The translations under genes and the position numbers were made by a program. Positions 49,939 through 59,302 of a stretch of DNA of 64,000 nt are shown here, in pieces (within the stretch, counting starts at the first letter, position 1; each line of letters opens with the position of its first letter). Origin of the DNA: Paracoccus onubensis. Its GTDB lineage: Bacteria; Pseudomonadota; Alphaproteobacteria; Rhodobacterales; Rhodobacteraceae. The stretch is taken from contig NZ_QZCG01000018.1 in assembly GCF_003591515.1 (NCBI RefSeq), forward strand, positions 1 to 64,000, read 5' to 3'. The notes beneath the pieces were generated by a model. The model made no database searches. It had not been told where the DNA came from and was given only the letters and a program-made list of their open reading frames with translations.

Positions 49939-51387
49939 TCACCACCTCAAAATTTGATCTAGCATTTCGTCAACAGCCTGAACCACACGTGCATTCGCGG
50001 CATAGGACTGCCCAAGCGTAATCAGTTTTTGTATTTCCGTATCCGTATTCACCCCGCTCTCCCAAACTCCCACCGACAATGCATCAGTCACACTGCTTTT
50101 ATTCACATAGTCCTTTTCAAACGCCAATCGTGTCGATGCGATATGGGTTTCAATTTCCGCCAACCTTCCGCTTAATGAGTCACTTCCTTTAAATGCGCCT
50201 CCAGAAACTGGAGAATTATTTTCGGAAAATACGTTACTCAACTTCACTAACAATTCAGTATTTCCCGCTGAGCCCTCACGTTCCGCATTCAGACCATCGC
50301 GTATTTTCCAAAGATCACCTCCTGCGGAAGGATCAATTTTGGGATTCAATTTCAATCGCAATGACAGCCCGCTCAGATTGTCGATACTCGCCCTATTTTC
50401 ACCATCCAGAAATAGTCCGGGGGCATTATCAGTCAGTGTGGAATCCGTCTGTGGATCAGCAAAGAGATCGTGTAACTCCATGGCAAATGAATCCAACTCG
50501 TGCTGAACCCGCGGCGCCAGATCATCTCTGACCGCAAAATTCGCATGTATCGAACCACCCGCAAAAAATTTCATCTGTGCATCAGAAAGTTCTTCATTGT
50601 TGATGATCAAACGGCCGGCCATATTACCAGGAAGATCATTCTGGGGCGTAAACTGCTGAGTCGGATCGAAATTGATTTGCGTCGGAGTAGTGCCATCCAG
50701 CAAAGCTAACCCACCTATCGTAAACAGGGCCACTTTTTCGGATTTTCGGGGAACTTCATGCACGGGAACGAATGCATTTATCTGGCTGATAAGTTCTTGA
50801 CGCTTATCAACCAACGCCGCCGTCGTTTTTCCCTGATTTGATAGGCTTGATATCCGTCGGTTAAGATACGCAACCTGCGAAACACGTAAATTCAGTTCTT
50901 CCACGCTTTTTGCAATTGCGGAATCGGCCGTTACACGCGCGGTCTGAACAGCTTCGGACGCATTTCGCAAGCGATTGCCAAAAGTTCGAGCCGCCTGAAC
51001 GACATTCTCCAGGTTCAAATCACTGTCCGGTCGCCTGCTTGCGTCGACAAAACTTACCTGAAGTTCATTCAAGGTCTGGCTCAGCCCGCCGGGCGTTCCG
51101 GGCAAGCCAATCACATTCTCCATGTTCTGAAAGAATTTGAAGCGAATTTCGGAATCGTTACGCGCCGCTGCCGCGTGCCGCTGCTCGGCCAGAAGCCCGG
51201 TATTGACGACGCGTGCGATCCCGTCAATTCGTACTCCCCCGCTTTGGCCGCGCGAACTCACATGCATTTCGCGGCGCACAAATCCCGGAGTTTTGGCATT
51301 CGCCAAATTGTCGGCGACAATCTCGGTGCCGCGCGAGGAAACGGCGAGGCCCGATACCGCATTCAGCAATGCATTTCCCAAACTCAT
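49939..51387 (-). CDS. flgK: Flagellar hook-associated protein FlgK
   Basis: A 482-residue HAP1. N-terminal SLGNALLNAVSGLAVSSRGTEIVADNLANAKTPGFVRRE and C-terminal LITLGQSYAANARVVQAVDEMLDQILRW are the conserved rod/hook-family termini. The low G+C of flgL continues here (bases 50221-50280: 26 of 60). Complete, with no internal stop. Confidence 0.92.
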   Translation of the reverse strand: MSLGNALLNAVSGLAVSSRGTEIVADNLANAKTPGFVRREMHVSSRGQSGGVRIDGIARVVNTGLLAEQRHAAAARNDSEIRFKFFQNMENVIGLPGTPGGLSQTLNELQVSFVDASRRPDSDLNLENVVQAARTFGNRLRNASEAVQTARVTADSAIAKSVEELNLRVSQVAYLNRRISSLSNQGKTTAALVDKRQELISQINAFVPVHEVPRKSEKVALFTIGGLALLDGTTPTQINFDPTQQFTPQNDLPGNMAGRLIINNEELSDAQMKFFAGGSIHANFAVRDDLAPRVQHELDSFAMELHDLFADPQTDSTLTDNAPGLFLDGENRASIDNLSGLSLRLKLNPKIDPSAGGDLWKIRDGLNAEREGSAGNTELLVKLSNVFSENNSPVSGGAFKGSDSLSGRLAEIETHIASTRLAFEKDYVNKSSVTDALSVGVWESGVNTDTEIQKLITLGQSYAANARVVQAVDEMLDQILRW

Positions 51388-51427
51388 GCCACAACTCCTG
51401 ATTAACCCTGGGATGATATGCTTTGAA

Positions 51428-52744
51428 TTATCGTTTTATATTGGTCGTTTCCTGCATCATCTCGTCCACGGTCTGGATGATTTTCGCATTCGACGCGTAG
51501 GCGCGCTGGGTTTGAATCATATTCGTCAATTCTTCCGCGATATCTGTGGTCGATGATTCGCGCGCGTAACCGTTGATCGTACCTGCCGGCCCGTCTCCGG
51601 CATCCCAGAGAAAGAATCTTCCAGAGGCCTGGGACACGGTATATGTCTGGGCATTCCCAGCGTTCAGACCGTTCATGTTCGGAACGGTAACGACGGGAAT
51701 CTTATAGTATGATTGAATTTCGTCGTTGTCATATTTCACCCGGAGGATGCCGTTTTTATCAATTTCCGCCGAAACATATCTGCCTACCGGAGCGCCGTTC
51801 CGATCAATATTTTCCTGTGCATAGGTGTCACCGATCTGTTGCAGTAACTTGTTCTGCCCGCGCGGCTGACCAATCATCAGATCAAGCTCCCCTCCCGCGA
51901 CATTCAGGGGAATGATACCTGTTTCCGGATCATAATCTTCTCCGGAAATCGTCGTCACCGAGGCGATCGAGCCAGCATATTCCGCCGTGCCATCAAACAC
52001 CACGGTATATGAGCCGATCAGGTTATCCGTCGGTCCCTTGGCCAGATCCCTGACATCCATCCGCCAGGTCAACGACATATCGTTCGTGTTCGACACCTGC
52101 GGCGTGTAGGTGATATCCAGAAACTCCGTCGTTCCCAAATTGGCGTAATATTCGATCGTGGAACGAGACACGGCGCCATCAGCCCCCAGGGCGGTCTCGG
52201 TCGCGGGCAGGGTAACGCCCAGTTCAATCCTGGTCGTCGGAGTACTTGTTGCCTGGCTGAGCGGCAGCCGAACAGGTGTCAGACTGGAGGAGGTATCACG
52301 AGACGGCGACGAAAATGTACCATCCGCATTATAGGCCCATCCCATCAATACCAATCCCGAGGCGGTTCGCAGATAGCCATCGGCATCGGGCTCGAAACTT
52401 GCGGTTCGGGTCATGAGCAGGGGCAGATTTGAAGAATCCGCAACCACATCGGCGATTCCCGTCGTGGGAAGCATTCCACCACCGTCAATTGCCAAATCCA
52501 ATGCGTTTTTGGTCGAGACAAGTGGGCCGGACTGATCCACCCGGCGGCCATTCGACGTGCGCACACCACCGGCGGAATATCCCCCGCCACCCGTACCGCC
52601 CAAAACGACTGCGTCGAATTCCGTTTCGACCCGGCGATATCCCATTGTCGAGGAATTCGCGATATTATCCGATATGGAGGCGAGCCGGATCGCGTTTGCC
52701 GTCAGACCGGCGACACCGGCACCCATTGCTGAAGTCATCGACAT
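51428..52744 (-). CDS. flgE: Flagellar hook protein FlgE
   Basis: A 438-residue hook subunit. N-terminal MGAGVAGLTANAIRLASISDNIANSSTMGYRRVETEF and C-terminal IAEELTNMIQTQRAYASNAKIIQTVDEMMQETTNIKR are typical. ATG 52744 with GAGG upstream is used; the open frame from 52867 overlaps motB and has no ribosome site. G+C is intermediate between flgK and the surroundings. Confidence 0.92.
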   Translation of the reverse strand: MSMTSAMGAGVAGLTANAIRLASISDNIANSSTMGYRRVETEFDAVVLGGTGGGGYSAGGVRTSNGRRVDQSGPLVSTKNALDLAIDGGGMLPTTGIADVVADSSNLPLLMTRTASFEPDADGYLRTASGLVLMGWAYNADGTFSSPSRDTSSSLTPVRLPLSQATSTPTTRIELGVTLPATETALGADGAVSRSTIEYYANLGTTEFLDITYTPQVSNTNDMSLTWRMDVRDLAKGPTDNLIGSYTVVFDGTAEYAGSIASVTTISGEDYDPETGIIPLNVAGGELDLMIGQPRGQNKLLQQIGDTYAQENIDRNGAPVGRYVSAEIDKNGILRVKYDNDEIQSYYKIPVVTVPNMNGLNAGNAQTYTVSQASGRFFLWDAGDGPAGTINGYARESSTTDIAEELTNMIQTQRAYASNAKIIQTVDEMMQETTNIKR

Positions 52745-52826
52745 AAGAGAAACCTCTTTACTTGGTCCAATACCGGCAGCATCAGAGAGACAGTTTAAGA
52801 TTCGCCTAACGGCGCGATATTGCACC

Positions 52827-53579
52827 TTAACGAAGCAGGATGACTTCAATCCGGTTATTGGCGGCATTCATGGGGTTTCCGTTGCGATTCTTCCGATCCG
52901 CAAAGCCGGTCACCCGCTGAATGCGCCGATCCGGCAATCCGGCCTGATCAAGCAGATTACGCAATGTATGCGCCCTTGCATCGGACAGCGCCCAGACCGG
53001 CGAGGCAATCAGCGTCTCGGGATAGGCACGCACGTGACCAGAAATTGCCAAGTCATTTCTGGTGTCTTCAAGAACACGGGCAAGCACCGTTGCAATCTCT
53101 TTCAAAACCGGTCGTGCCTGGGCGGTATCTTCCACAAAAAGCGGCTGATCGGTCAGATCACCGACTTCGATTACCAGACCCTCATCCGTCATTCTGGTGA
53201 CGACATGGCGCAGCAGATTGGTCAATTGCTGAGATTCTGCCCCGGTTCCGGTCAGCCGATCCTGAACCTGCCTAGCCAGTTCTTCGAAATCAGAGCTCTT
53301 CTGACTATCAGGAAGATCTTCGAATATGGCATGGCGAACCCCTAGTTCCACCCCATCGCCGGAAGCGCCGGATTTCTGGACTATTGTCGGATTGAAATAA
53401 TCCGCAAGGCCCGAACGCTGCTGTTCGGTCGTGGCATTCAGCAGCCACATCAAAAGAAAGAAGGCCATCATTGCCGTTACGAAATCCGCATAGGCGACCT
53501 TCCAGGCCCCCCCATGATGCTGCGCGCGCCCCGCAGCGACGACCCTTTTGATAATGATCTTATTCCTGTCCACAGCCAT
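52827..53579 (-). CDS. motB: Flagellar motor protein MotB
   Basis: A 250-residue stator protein anchoring MotA to peptidoglycan. The proton-carrying aspartate is Asp32 in YADFVTAMMAFFLLMWLLNAT, the same number as in E. coli. The C-terminal OmpA-like domain (ISGHVRAYPE...SDARAHTLRNLL...NRIEVILLR) is present. ATG 53579 is preferred to the upstream one at 53609. motA is not adjacent. Confidence 0.92.
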   Translation of the reverse strand: MAVDRNKIIIKRVVAAGRAQHHGGAWKVAYADFVTAMMAFFLLMWLLNATTEQQRSGLADYFNPTIVQKSGASGDGVELGVRHAIFEDLPDSQKSSDFEELARQVQDRLTGTGAESQQLTNLLRHVVTRMTDEGLVIEVGDLTDQPLFVEDTAQARPVLKEIATVLARVLEDTRNDLAISGHVRAYPETLIASPVWALSDARAHTLRNLLDQAGLPDRRIQRVTGFADRKNRNGNPMNAANNRIEVILLR

Positions 53580-53668
53580 GATTATACCCACCAATTGCAA
53601 CGAATGCATTTATGGAGGAGAACAATCAGGGAACAAGTTAATGCATCAAATGCAGTTCATCTTCGTGC

Positions 53669-54889
53669 TCAGTCATAGCTTCGCCGGTCCTCGATGACCT
53701 TGCCGTCATTGGGAAGACTGCCCGGCGGAACGATTTCGATCCGCCCCTTCAGTTTGAGCGTATCCACCACCGACCCCGCGTAGACATTCGGGTCCCCCTG
53801 CTGCGCTTCGATCTGCACGGTCATCAGATCCATCTCGCCCTCGCGCTCGGCGATGATGCGCGCGCGGGTGATTTCGGGATGTCTGGCAATCAGAACCGCG
53901 ACCTGTTCGGGCCGAACGAACATGCCCTTGATCTTCGTGGTCTGATCGGCACGGCCCAGCCAGCCCCTGATACGCATATTGGTTCGCCCGCAGGACGAAA
54001 TCCCCGGCATCACGGCCGACAGATCACCAGTCGCAAATCGAATCAGCGGATAATCGGGATTGAGCGACGTCACCACGATCTCACCCACTTCACCATCCGG
54101 CACCGGGTCACCGGTGCCCGGCCGGACGATCTCGACGATCACACCTTCATCGACGATCATCCCGTCCAGGGCATCGCTTTCATAAGCGATATTCCCCAGA
54201 TCGGCGGTCGCGTAGCATTGCCGTGTCACGATCCCACGATCCGCATAGCCTTGCCGCAGTGACGGAAACAGCGCTCCCCCGCCGACCACGGCGCGAGTTA
54301 TGGACAGATGCAGACCCAATTCGTCGGCACGATCCAGAATGACCTTCAGGAAATCCGGCGTTCCGGCGTAACATGTGGAGCCGATATCCACGGCGGCCTG
54401 CACCTGAAGATCGGTCTGACCGGTTCCGGCAGGCAGCACCGCCGCGCCGACCGCCCGGGCGCCGGAATCGAACATCATCCCCGCTGGCGTCAGGTGATAG
54501 CTGAAGCAATTCTGCACGATATCGCCACGCCCTATGCCCGAAGCATGCAGAAAGCGGCCCAGACGCCACCAGTCGCGCTCGTGCCGCCCCGGTTCATAGA
54601 TCGGGCCGGGGCTTTGAAAGATCAGATCGAATTCCGCAGGCGACCGCGTGGTATAGCCACCGAAAGGCGGGTATTCCTTCTGCGCCGTTGAGAGTTCGGC
54701 CTTGCGGATCACCGGCAAATGGGCAAGGGCGGCATGATCGGTCACCTGCCCGGGCTCGACCTCTTGCAGCAGCCGGGCCAGCGCAGGCGCGGCCTTGGCA
54801 CGGGCGATCGCCCTGGGCAGTGCCTCGGCCAGATCGGCGATACGCGCCTCGGGATCGCGGGTTTCCAGATCGTCGTAATTTCCGGTCAT
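53669..54889 (-). CDS. PaaK-like AMP-dependent CoA ligase
   Basis: A 406-residue adenylate-forming enzyme of the phenylacetate-CoA ligase family. Seen: FQSPGPIYEPGRHERDWWRLGRFLHASGI, ATADLGNIAYES, VVTSLNPDYPLIRFATGDLS and the C-terminal hinge GWLGRADQTTKIKGMFVRPEQV. It likely activates an aromatic or other organic acid imported by the Liv system. AGGAG overlaps the livF stop region, 9 bp gap, so it is the last gene of that operon. Confidence 0.87.
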   Translation of the reverse strand: MTGNYDDLETRDPEARIADLAEALPRAIARAKAAPALARLLQEVEPGQVTDHAALAHLPVIRKAELSTAQKEYPPFGGYTTRSPAEFDLIFQSPGPIYEPGRHERDWWRLGRFLHASGIGRGDIVQNCFSYHLTPAGMMFDSGARAVGAAVLPAGTGQTDLQVQAAVDIGSTCYAGTPDFLKVILDRADELGLHLSITRAVVGGGALFPSLRQGYADRGIVTRQCYATADLGNIAYESDALDGMIVDEGVIVEIVRPGTGDPVPDGEVGEIVVTSLNPDYPLIRFATGDLSAVMPGISSCGRTNMRIRGWLGRADQTTKIKGMFVRPEQVAVLIARHPEITRARIIAEREGEMDLMTVQIEAQQGDPNVYAGSVVDTLKLKGRIEIVPPGSLPNDGKVIEDRRSYD

Positions 54890-54898
54890 TGTTGCTCC

Positions 54899-55720
54899 TT
54901 ACGCCAGCCAGCGTTTGCGGCGGCGGTAGCTGCGCACGTTGCGGAAGGATTTCCGGCCTTCATCCGACATGCCCAGATAGAATTCCTTGACATCCGGGTT
55001 CTCGCGCAGGGCGGCAGCGGGACCGTCCATCACGATCCGGCCATTTTCAAGGATATAGCCGTAATGCGCATAGCGCAGCGCCACATTGGTATTCTGCTCG
55101 GCCAGAAGGAAGGTCACCCCCTCGCCCTCGTTCACCGCCTTCACGATCTGGAAAATCTGCTCGACCAGTTGCGGAGCCAGCCCCATCGAAGGTTCGTCCA
55201 GCAGAATCGTCTCGGGACGCGACATCAGCGCACGCCCCATGGCGGTCATCTGCTGCTCACCGCCCGAGGTATAACCGGCCTGAGATTTACGGCGCTCGCG
55301 CAGACGAGGAAAATAATCATAGACCATCTCGAGATCGCGCCTGATCGCCGCCCCGCCGTCCTTACGAGTGTAAGCACCGGTCAGCAGGTTCTCTTCGACG
55401 GTCAGATGTTCGAAGCAGTGCCGCCCTTCCATCACCTGAATGACTCCACGCGACACCAGCGCCGCGGGATTTCGCGCTGCCACCGGCTCGCCACGATAGA
55501 GGATGGAGCCCTTTGTCACCTCTCCCCGCTCACTGGCCAAAAGGTTCGAGATCGCCTTCAACGTCGTTGTCTTGCCAGCGCCGTTACCGCCAAGCAGGGC
55601 AGTGATCCCACCCTTTGGAACCGAAAGGCTGACGCCCTTCAGGACCAGAATGACGTGATTATAAATCACCTCGATATTATTGACTTCCAGCAGGGTTTCA
55701 CCGTCTTCGGCGTCAAGCAT
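54899..55720 (-). CDS. livF: Liv-type ABC importer, ATPase LivF
   Basis: A 273-residue ATPase with Walker A GGNGAGKTT, the LivF-type signature YTSGGEQQMTAMGRALMS and Walker B TILLDEPSMGLAP. A C-terminal basic tail (RKSFRNVRSYRRRKRWLA) is longer than in standard LivF, as often seen in the clusters with acyl-CoA ligases. Preceded by a strong hairpin after the binding-protein gene. Confidence 0.9.
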   Translation of the reverse strand: MLDAEDGETLLEVNNIEVIYNHVILVLKGVSLSVPKGGITALLGGNGAGKTTTLKAISNLLASERGEVTKGSILYRGEPVAARNPAALVSRGVIQVMEGRHCFEHLTVEENLLTGAYTRKDGGAAIRRDLEMVYDYFPRLRERRKSQAGYTSGGEQQMTAMGRALMSRPETILLDEPSMGLAPQLVEQIFQIVKAVNEGEGVTFLLAEQNTNVALRYAHYGYILENGRIVMDGPAAALRENPDVKEFYLGMSDEGRKSFRNVRSYRRRKRWLA

Positions 55721-55742
55721 GGACCTTCTCCGGCAATAGGGA

Positions 55743-55767
55743 TCCGGCGGCGATCTCCGCCGCCGGA
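55743..55767 (-). other. 10-bp perfect hairpin between binding protein and livF
   Basis: Arms TCCGGCGGCG and CGCCGCCGGA around five bases, starting 8 bp after the binding-protein stop codon. No T-run follows, so it probably protects the upstream mRNA or partly terminates, raising binding protein over livF. Confidence 0.65.
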
Positions 55768-55774
55768 CATGTCG

Positions 55775-57058
55775 TCAGCAATCGCGGGGGGTGACCCCGG
55801 CTTCCTTGGCATAGGCCTCGCTGTCCTCGGTGATCAGCGGCTTGAGAACGTCCTGATCCGGCTCGGTGAATTCGGTGATCAGGTTCCACTTGCCGGCTTT
55901 GGCATCCCATTGCTGCATCCGCGACATTCCACTGCCGCCGTGATTGTCGCAGGTCATCTTGATCTCGGGACCGAAATCGGGAAGGCCAAGCTCCGTCAGC
56001 CGTTCGGGCGTGATGTCAAGCTGCTCGAAGCCATCGCGCAGTTGCTCGGGATCGATCTCCGGGGTCCCGGCAAGTTCCTGCGCCTTCCGGATCGCCTCGG
56101 AAATCACCAGCGCCGCATACATGCCGCGCGAATACAGCACCGAGCCGACATGCTCGCCGCCCTGCGAGGCCTTGCCCGGCTCGATCACATATTCCTGCAG
56201 GTCGTCATAGACCGGATAATCCGTACCGACGCCGTGGAAGGTCAATGCCTTGTAGCCATTCGCCTGGGCGCCTACCGGCTTCACATCAACCTCGGAGCCA
56301 GACCACCAGATTCCGATGAAATTCTCCATCGGGAAACGGATATTCGCGGCCTCCTGAATCGCCGCCTGGTTCATCACGCCCCAACCCCACATGATGACGT
56401 AATCCGGGCGATCGCGGCGGATTTGGAGCCATTGGCTTTTCTGCTCCTGTCCCGGCGCATCCACCGGAAGCTGCGTCAGCGTGAAGCCATGCTTTTCAGC
56501 CAGAACCTGAAGCGTCCGGATCGGTTCCTTCCCATAGGCCGAATTATGATAGACCAAGGCAATCTTCTTGCCGTTCAGATCGCCGCCATTCTCGTCCAGC
56601 AGATATTTGATCGCAACCGAGGCTCCGTCCCAGTAATTCGCCGGAGCATTGAAAATCCACTCGAACACCGTGCCGTTCTTGGCCGAAGTGCGTCCATATC
56701 CCGGCGTATACAGGACTTTCTTGTCGACCGAGACCTTCGGAATAAGCTGATAAGTGATCCCCGTCGAAAGCGGGTTGTAAACCAATGCGCCCGAATCCTT
56801 GGTCGCCTCGTAGCATTCCACGCCCTTTTCGGTGTTATAGGCCGTCTCGCATTCCGGCACCTGGATCTTCTCGCCGCCGATCCCGCCGTCACGTTCGTTC
56901 AGCAAAGTGAAATAATCGTTGAAACCGTCGGCATATTGGGTCCCGTTCGCCCCATATGCACCTGTGCGATAGGACAGGTTAGGCACCACCAGATCGGCCA
57001 GTGCCGGGCTTGCCGCCACTATCCCGGCTGCCAGAAGCGCAATGAATTTCCGTTTCAT
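55775..57058 (-). CDS. Liv-type periplasmic substrate-binding protein
   Basis: A 427-residue type I binding protein with signal peptide MKRKFIALLAAGIVAASPALA. The mature protein opens VVPNLSYRTGAYGANGTQYADGFNDYFTLLNERDGGIGG, the family pattern, and ends in Cys. Two close cysteines (PECETAYNTEKGVEC) may form a disulphide. Clustered with two ligases, so the ligand is more likely a carboxylic acid than an amino acid (inference). Confidence 0.9.
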   Translation of the reverse strand: MKRKFIALLAAGIVAASPALADLVVPNLSYRTGAYGANGTQYADGFNDYFTLLNERDGGIGGEKIQVPECETAYNTEKGVECYEATKDSGALVYNPLSTGITYQLIPKVSVDKKVLYTPGYGRTSAKNGTVFEWIFNAPANYWDGASVAIKYLLDENGGDLNGKKIALVYHNSAYGKEPIRTLQVLAEKHGFTLTQLPVDAPGQEQKSQWLQIRRDRPDYVIMWGWGVMNQAAIQEAANIRFPMENFIGIWWSGSEVDVKPVGAQANGYKALTFHGVGTDYPVYDDLQEYVIEPGKASQGGEHVGSVLYSRGMYAALVISEAIRKAQELAGTPEIDPEQLRDGFEQLDITPERLTELGLPDFGPEIKMTCDNHGGSGMSRMQQWDAKAGKWNLITEFTEPDQDVLKPLITEDSEAYAKEAGVTPRDC

Positions 57059-57109
57059 TCGGGTCTCCTCCCCAAAGTTGAGATTGGCCGGTTGTCCCGG
57101 TCACTAAGG

Positions 57110-58186
57110 TTAATGCGGGAATGGCCAGAGCCGCAGTTTCTCCTTGGTCAGTGCCCAGAGGCGCGCCAGCCCATGCGGTTCGGCGATCAGGAAGAACACG
57201 ATCAGCGCGCCCACGATCATCAGTTCGAAATGCGCTGCAAGATCGGTGGCCCAGCCGAATTGTCCGACCAGCAGGTTCTTCAGCACCACCGGCATCAGAA
57301 CCATGAAAGCCGCGCCAGCGAAGCTTCCGAAGATGCTGCCCAAGCCACCGATGATGATCATGAACAGAACAAGAAAGCTCTTGTTGATCCCGAAGGCCTC
57401 GCCCACTTCCGCAGCCCCAAGATAGACCGAGAACAGCAACGCCCCGGAGACCCCGACGAAAAAGCTCGATACGGCAAATGCCGAGAGTTTGGCGCTCAAG
57501 GGATTCACCCCGATGATCTCGGCAGCGATATCCATATCGCGGATAGCCATCCATTTGCGGCCCAGCGTTCCCCGCGTCAGGTTCCGCGCCACCCAGGCCA
57601 GAATGAAAACAAATAGCAGGCAGATCAGATATTTTGCCGCGGCGCTGGTCGACGGCCCGGTCACGGCAAGGCCGAATACGGTGCGTGTCGGCGCCGTGAT
57701 CTGCCCCGATGCGGAATAATTGTAGAACCACGGCACCTTGTTGAAAAGCCAGACAAGAAAGAACTGCGCGGCCAGCGTCGCGACGGCCAGGTAGAATCCC
57801 TTGATCCGCAGCGAAGGCAGCCCGAACAGCACTCCGACGATCGCGGTGATGCCGCCGGCCAACAGGATATGGATGATGATATTGATCTCGGGGAAGGTGG
57901 TCATCAGCTTGTAAACCGCATAGGCCCCCACCGCCATGAAGCCGCCGGTCCCAAGACTGACCTGCCCGGCATATCCCGTCAGGATGTTCAGCCCCAATGC
58001 CGCAATGGCATAGATCAGGAACGGCACCACAACCGCATTCGCCCAATAATCGTTGATAACGAAGGGCACGATCAGGAACGCCACGATCAGCACGGCATAA
58101 TAGGCGACCCGGTCCAGCCGGATCGGGAATGTCTGGCCATCGTCACGATAGCTCGTCTTGAAATCGCCCGCCTCACGATACAGCAT
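57110..58186 (-). CDS. livM: Liv-type ABC importer, permease LivM
   Basis: A 358-residue permease of about ten helices. NILTGYAGQVSLGTGGFMAVGAYAVY and the coupling loop GRKWMAIRDMDIAAEIIGVNPLSAKLSAF are diagnostic of LivM. AGGAG six bases before the ATG. Separated from livH by 108 bp that carry the dispersed motif and an imperfect hairpin. Confidence 0.92.
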   Translation of the reverse strand: MLYREAGDFKTSYRDDGQTFPIRLDRVAYYAVLIVAFLIVPFVINDYWANAVVVPFLIYAIAALGLNILTGYAGQVSLGTGGFMAVGAYAVYKLMTTFPEINIIIHILLAGGITAIVGVLFGLPSLRIKGFYLAVATLAAQFFLVWLFNKVPWFYNYSASGQITAPTRTVFGLAVTGPSTSAAAKYLICLLFVFILAWVARNLTRGTLGRKWMAIRDMDIAAEIIGVNPLSAKLSAFAVSSFFVGVSGALLFSVYLGAAEVGEAFGINKSFLVLFMIIIGGLGSIFGSFAGAAFMVLMPVVLKNLLVGQFGWATDLAAHFELMIVGALIVFFLIAEPHGLARLWALTKEKLRLWPFPH

Positions 58187-58246
58187 TTGTCACTCCTGCC
58201 CGATCTGCCGGATTTGGATATTCATATGCAGAAGAAGGCCGTGCGG

Positions 58247-58265
58247 CTTCGTCACCCAAATATCC
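58247..58265 (+). repeat. Dispersed intergenic motif, copy 2
   Basis: cttcgtcacccaaatatcc matches copy 1 (26132-26150) at 17 of 19 bases. Here an inverted counterpart, ggatttgg at 58210-58217 and aaggccg near 58236, allows an imperfect hairpin over 58210-58265 between livH and livM. Confidence 0.5.
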
Positions 58266-58294
58266 TCACCGGAGGCATCAAACCTGTCCATCCC

Positions 58295-59278
58295 TCAGAC
58301 CCTTTCGATAATCCTCTCGCCGAACAGCCCCTGCGGACGGAAGACGAGAAACAAGAGCGCCAGCACATAGGCGAACCAGTTTTCGGTCGCGCCGCCGATC
58401 ATCGGGCCGATGAAGAATTCGAACATCTTTTCGCCCACGCCGATGATCAGCCCGCCCGCGATGGCGCCGGGAATCGAGGTGAACCCACCCAGCATCAGCA
58501 CCGGCAATGCCTTCAGCGCGATCAGCGAAAGGCTGAACTGAACGCCGGATTTTGTGCCCCACATGATCCCGGCGACAAGCGCCACGAAACCCGCGATCGA
58601 CCAGACCATCACCCAGATGAAGCGCAGCGAGATCCCCACCGACAGCGCCGCCTGATGGTCATCGGCCACTGCCCGCATGGCGCGGCCTTGCTTGGTATAT
58701 TGCGCGAAGGCGACAAGGGCGGTGACCAGCAATGCCGCGATGATCGCAGCCCAGATATCGAGCCTGTCAATGAAGAACCCGTAGCCGAACCAGTTCGCCG
58801 AGACGCTCTCGATGCTTTCCGAGATTCCCTGCGGCAGCCCGACATCCAGGTTCTTGATATCCGCCCCCCACATCACATCGCCCAGCCCTTCCAGGAAATA
58901 GGCCAACCCGATCGTCGCCATGAACAGGATGATCGGCTCCTGTCCGACCAGATGCTGAAGCACCAGTTTTTCGACCAGGAAGGCCAGCAGCACCATGACC
59001 GCACCCGCCAGCAGGATCGCGAGAACCACGGGAACGGTCCAGCCGAAATATTCCAAATGAGTGCCGAATATCGAGTTGATCAGATGCGCGAAAGGCACCT
59101 GCCCCTGCTGTATTCCCACCAGTGTCAGCGCCGCGAACAAGGCCAGCACGCCCTGCGCATAGTTGAAGACGCCAGAGGCCTTGAAGATCAGCACGAAACC
59201 CAGGGCGACAAGCGCATACATCACGCCGGTCATCAGGCCGTTCATGAACACCTCGGCGGCGAAGACCAGTTGGTCCAT
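58295..59278 (-). CDS. livH: Liv-type ABC importer, permease LivH
   Basis: A 327-residue permease; N-terminal NGLMTGVMYALVALGFVLIFKASGVFNYAQG and the coupling region GRAMRAVADDHQAALSVGISLRFIWVMVW mark LivH. A short insertion around residues 130-150 (WGADIKNLDVGLPQGISESIE) is common in the ligase-associated subgroup. Starts 24 bp after livG. Confidence 0.92.
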   Translation of the reverse strand: MDQLVFAAEVFMNGLMTGVMYALVALGFVLIFKASGVFNYAQGVLALFAALTLVGIQQGQVPFAHLINSIFGTHLEYFGWTVPVVLAILLAGAVMVLLAFLVEKLVLQHLVGQEPIILFMATIGLAYFLEGLGDVMWGADIKNLDVGLPQGISESIESVSANWFGYGFFIDRLDIWAAIIAALLVTALVAFAQYTKQGRAMRAVADDHQAALSVGISLRFIWVMVWSIAGFVALVAGIMWGTKSGVQFSLSLIALKALPVLMLGGFTSIPGAIAGGLIIGVGEKMFEFFIGPMIGGATENWFAYVLALLFLVFRPQGLFGERIIERV

Positions 59279-59302
59279 CAGCTTGCACCCCCTGCCTGCA
59301 TG

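Noticed and set aside
48921..51387. AT-rich flgL-flgK region as a mobile element
   Set aside because: No transposase, integrase, terminal repeats or target duplication; the genes are standard flagellar components in standard order.
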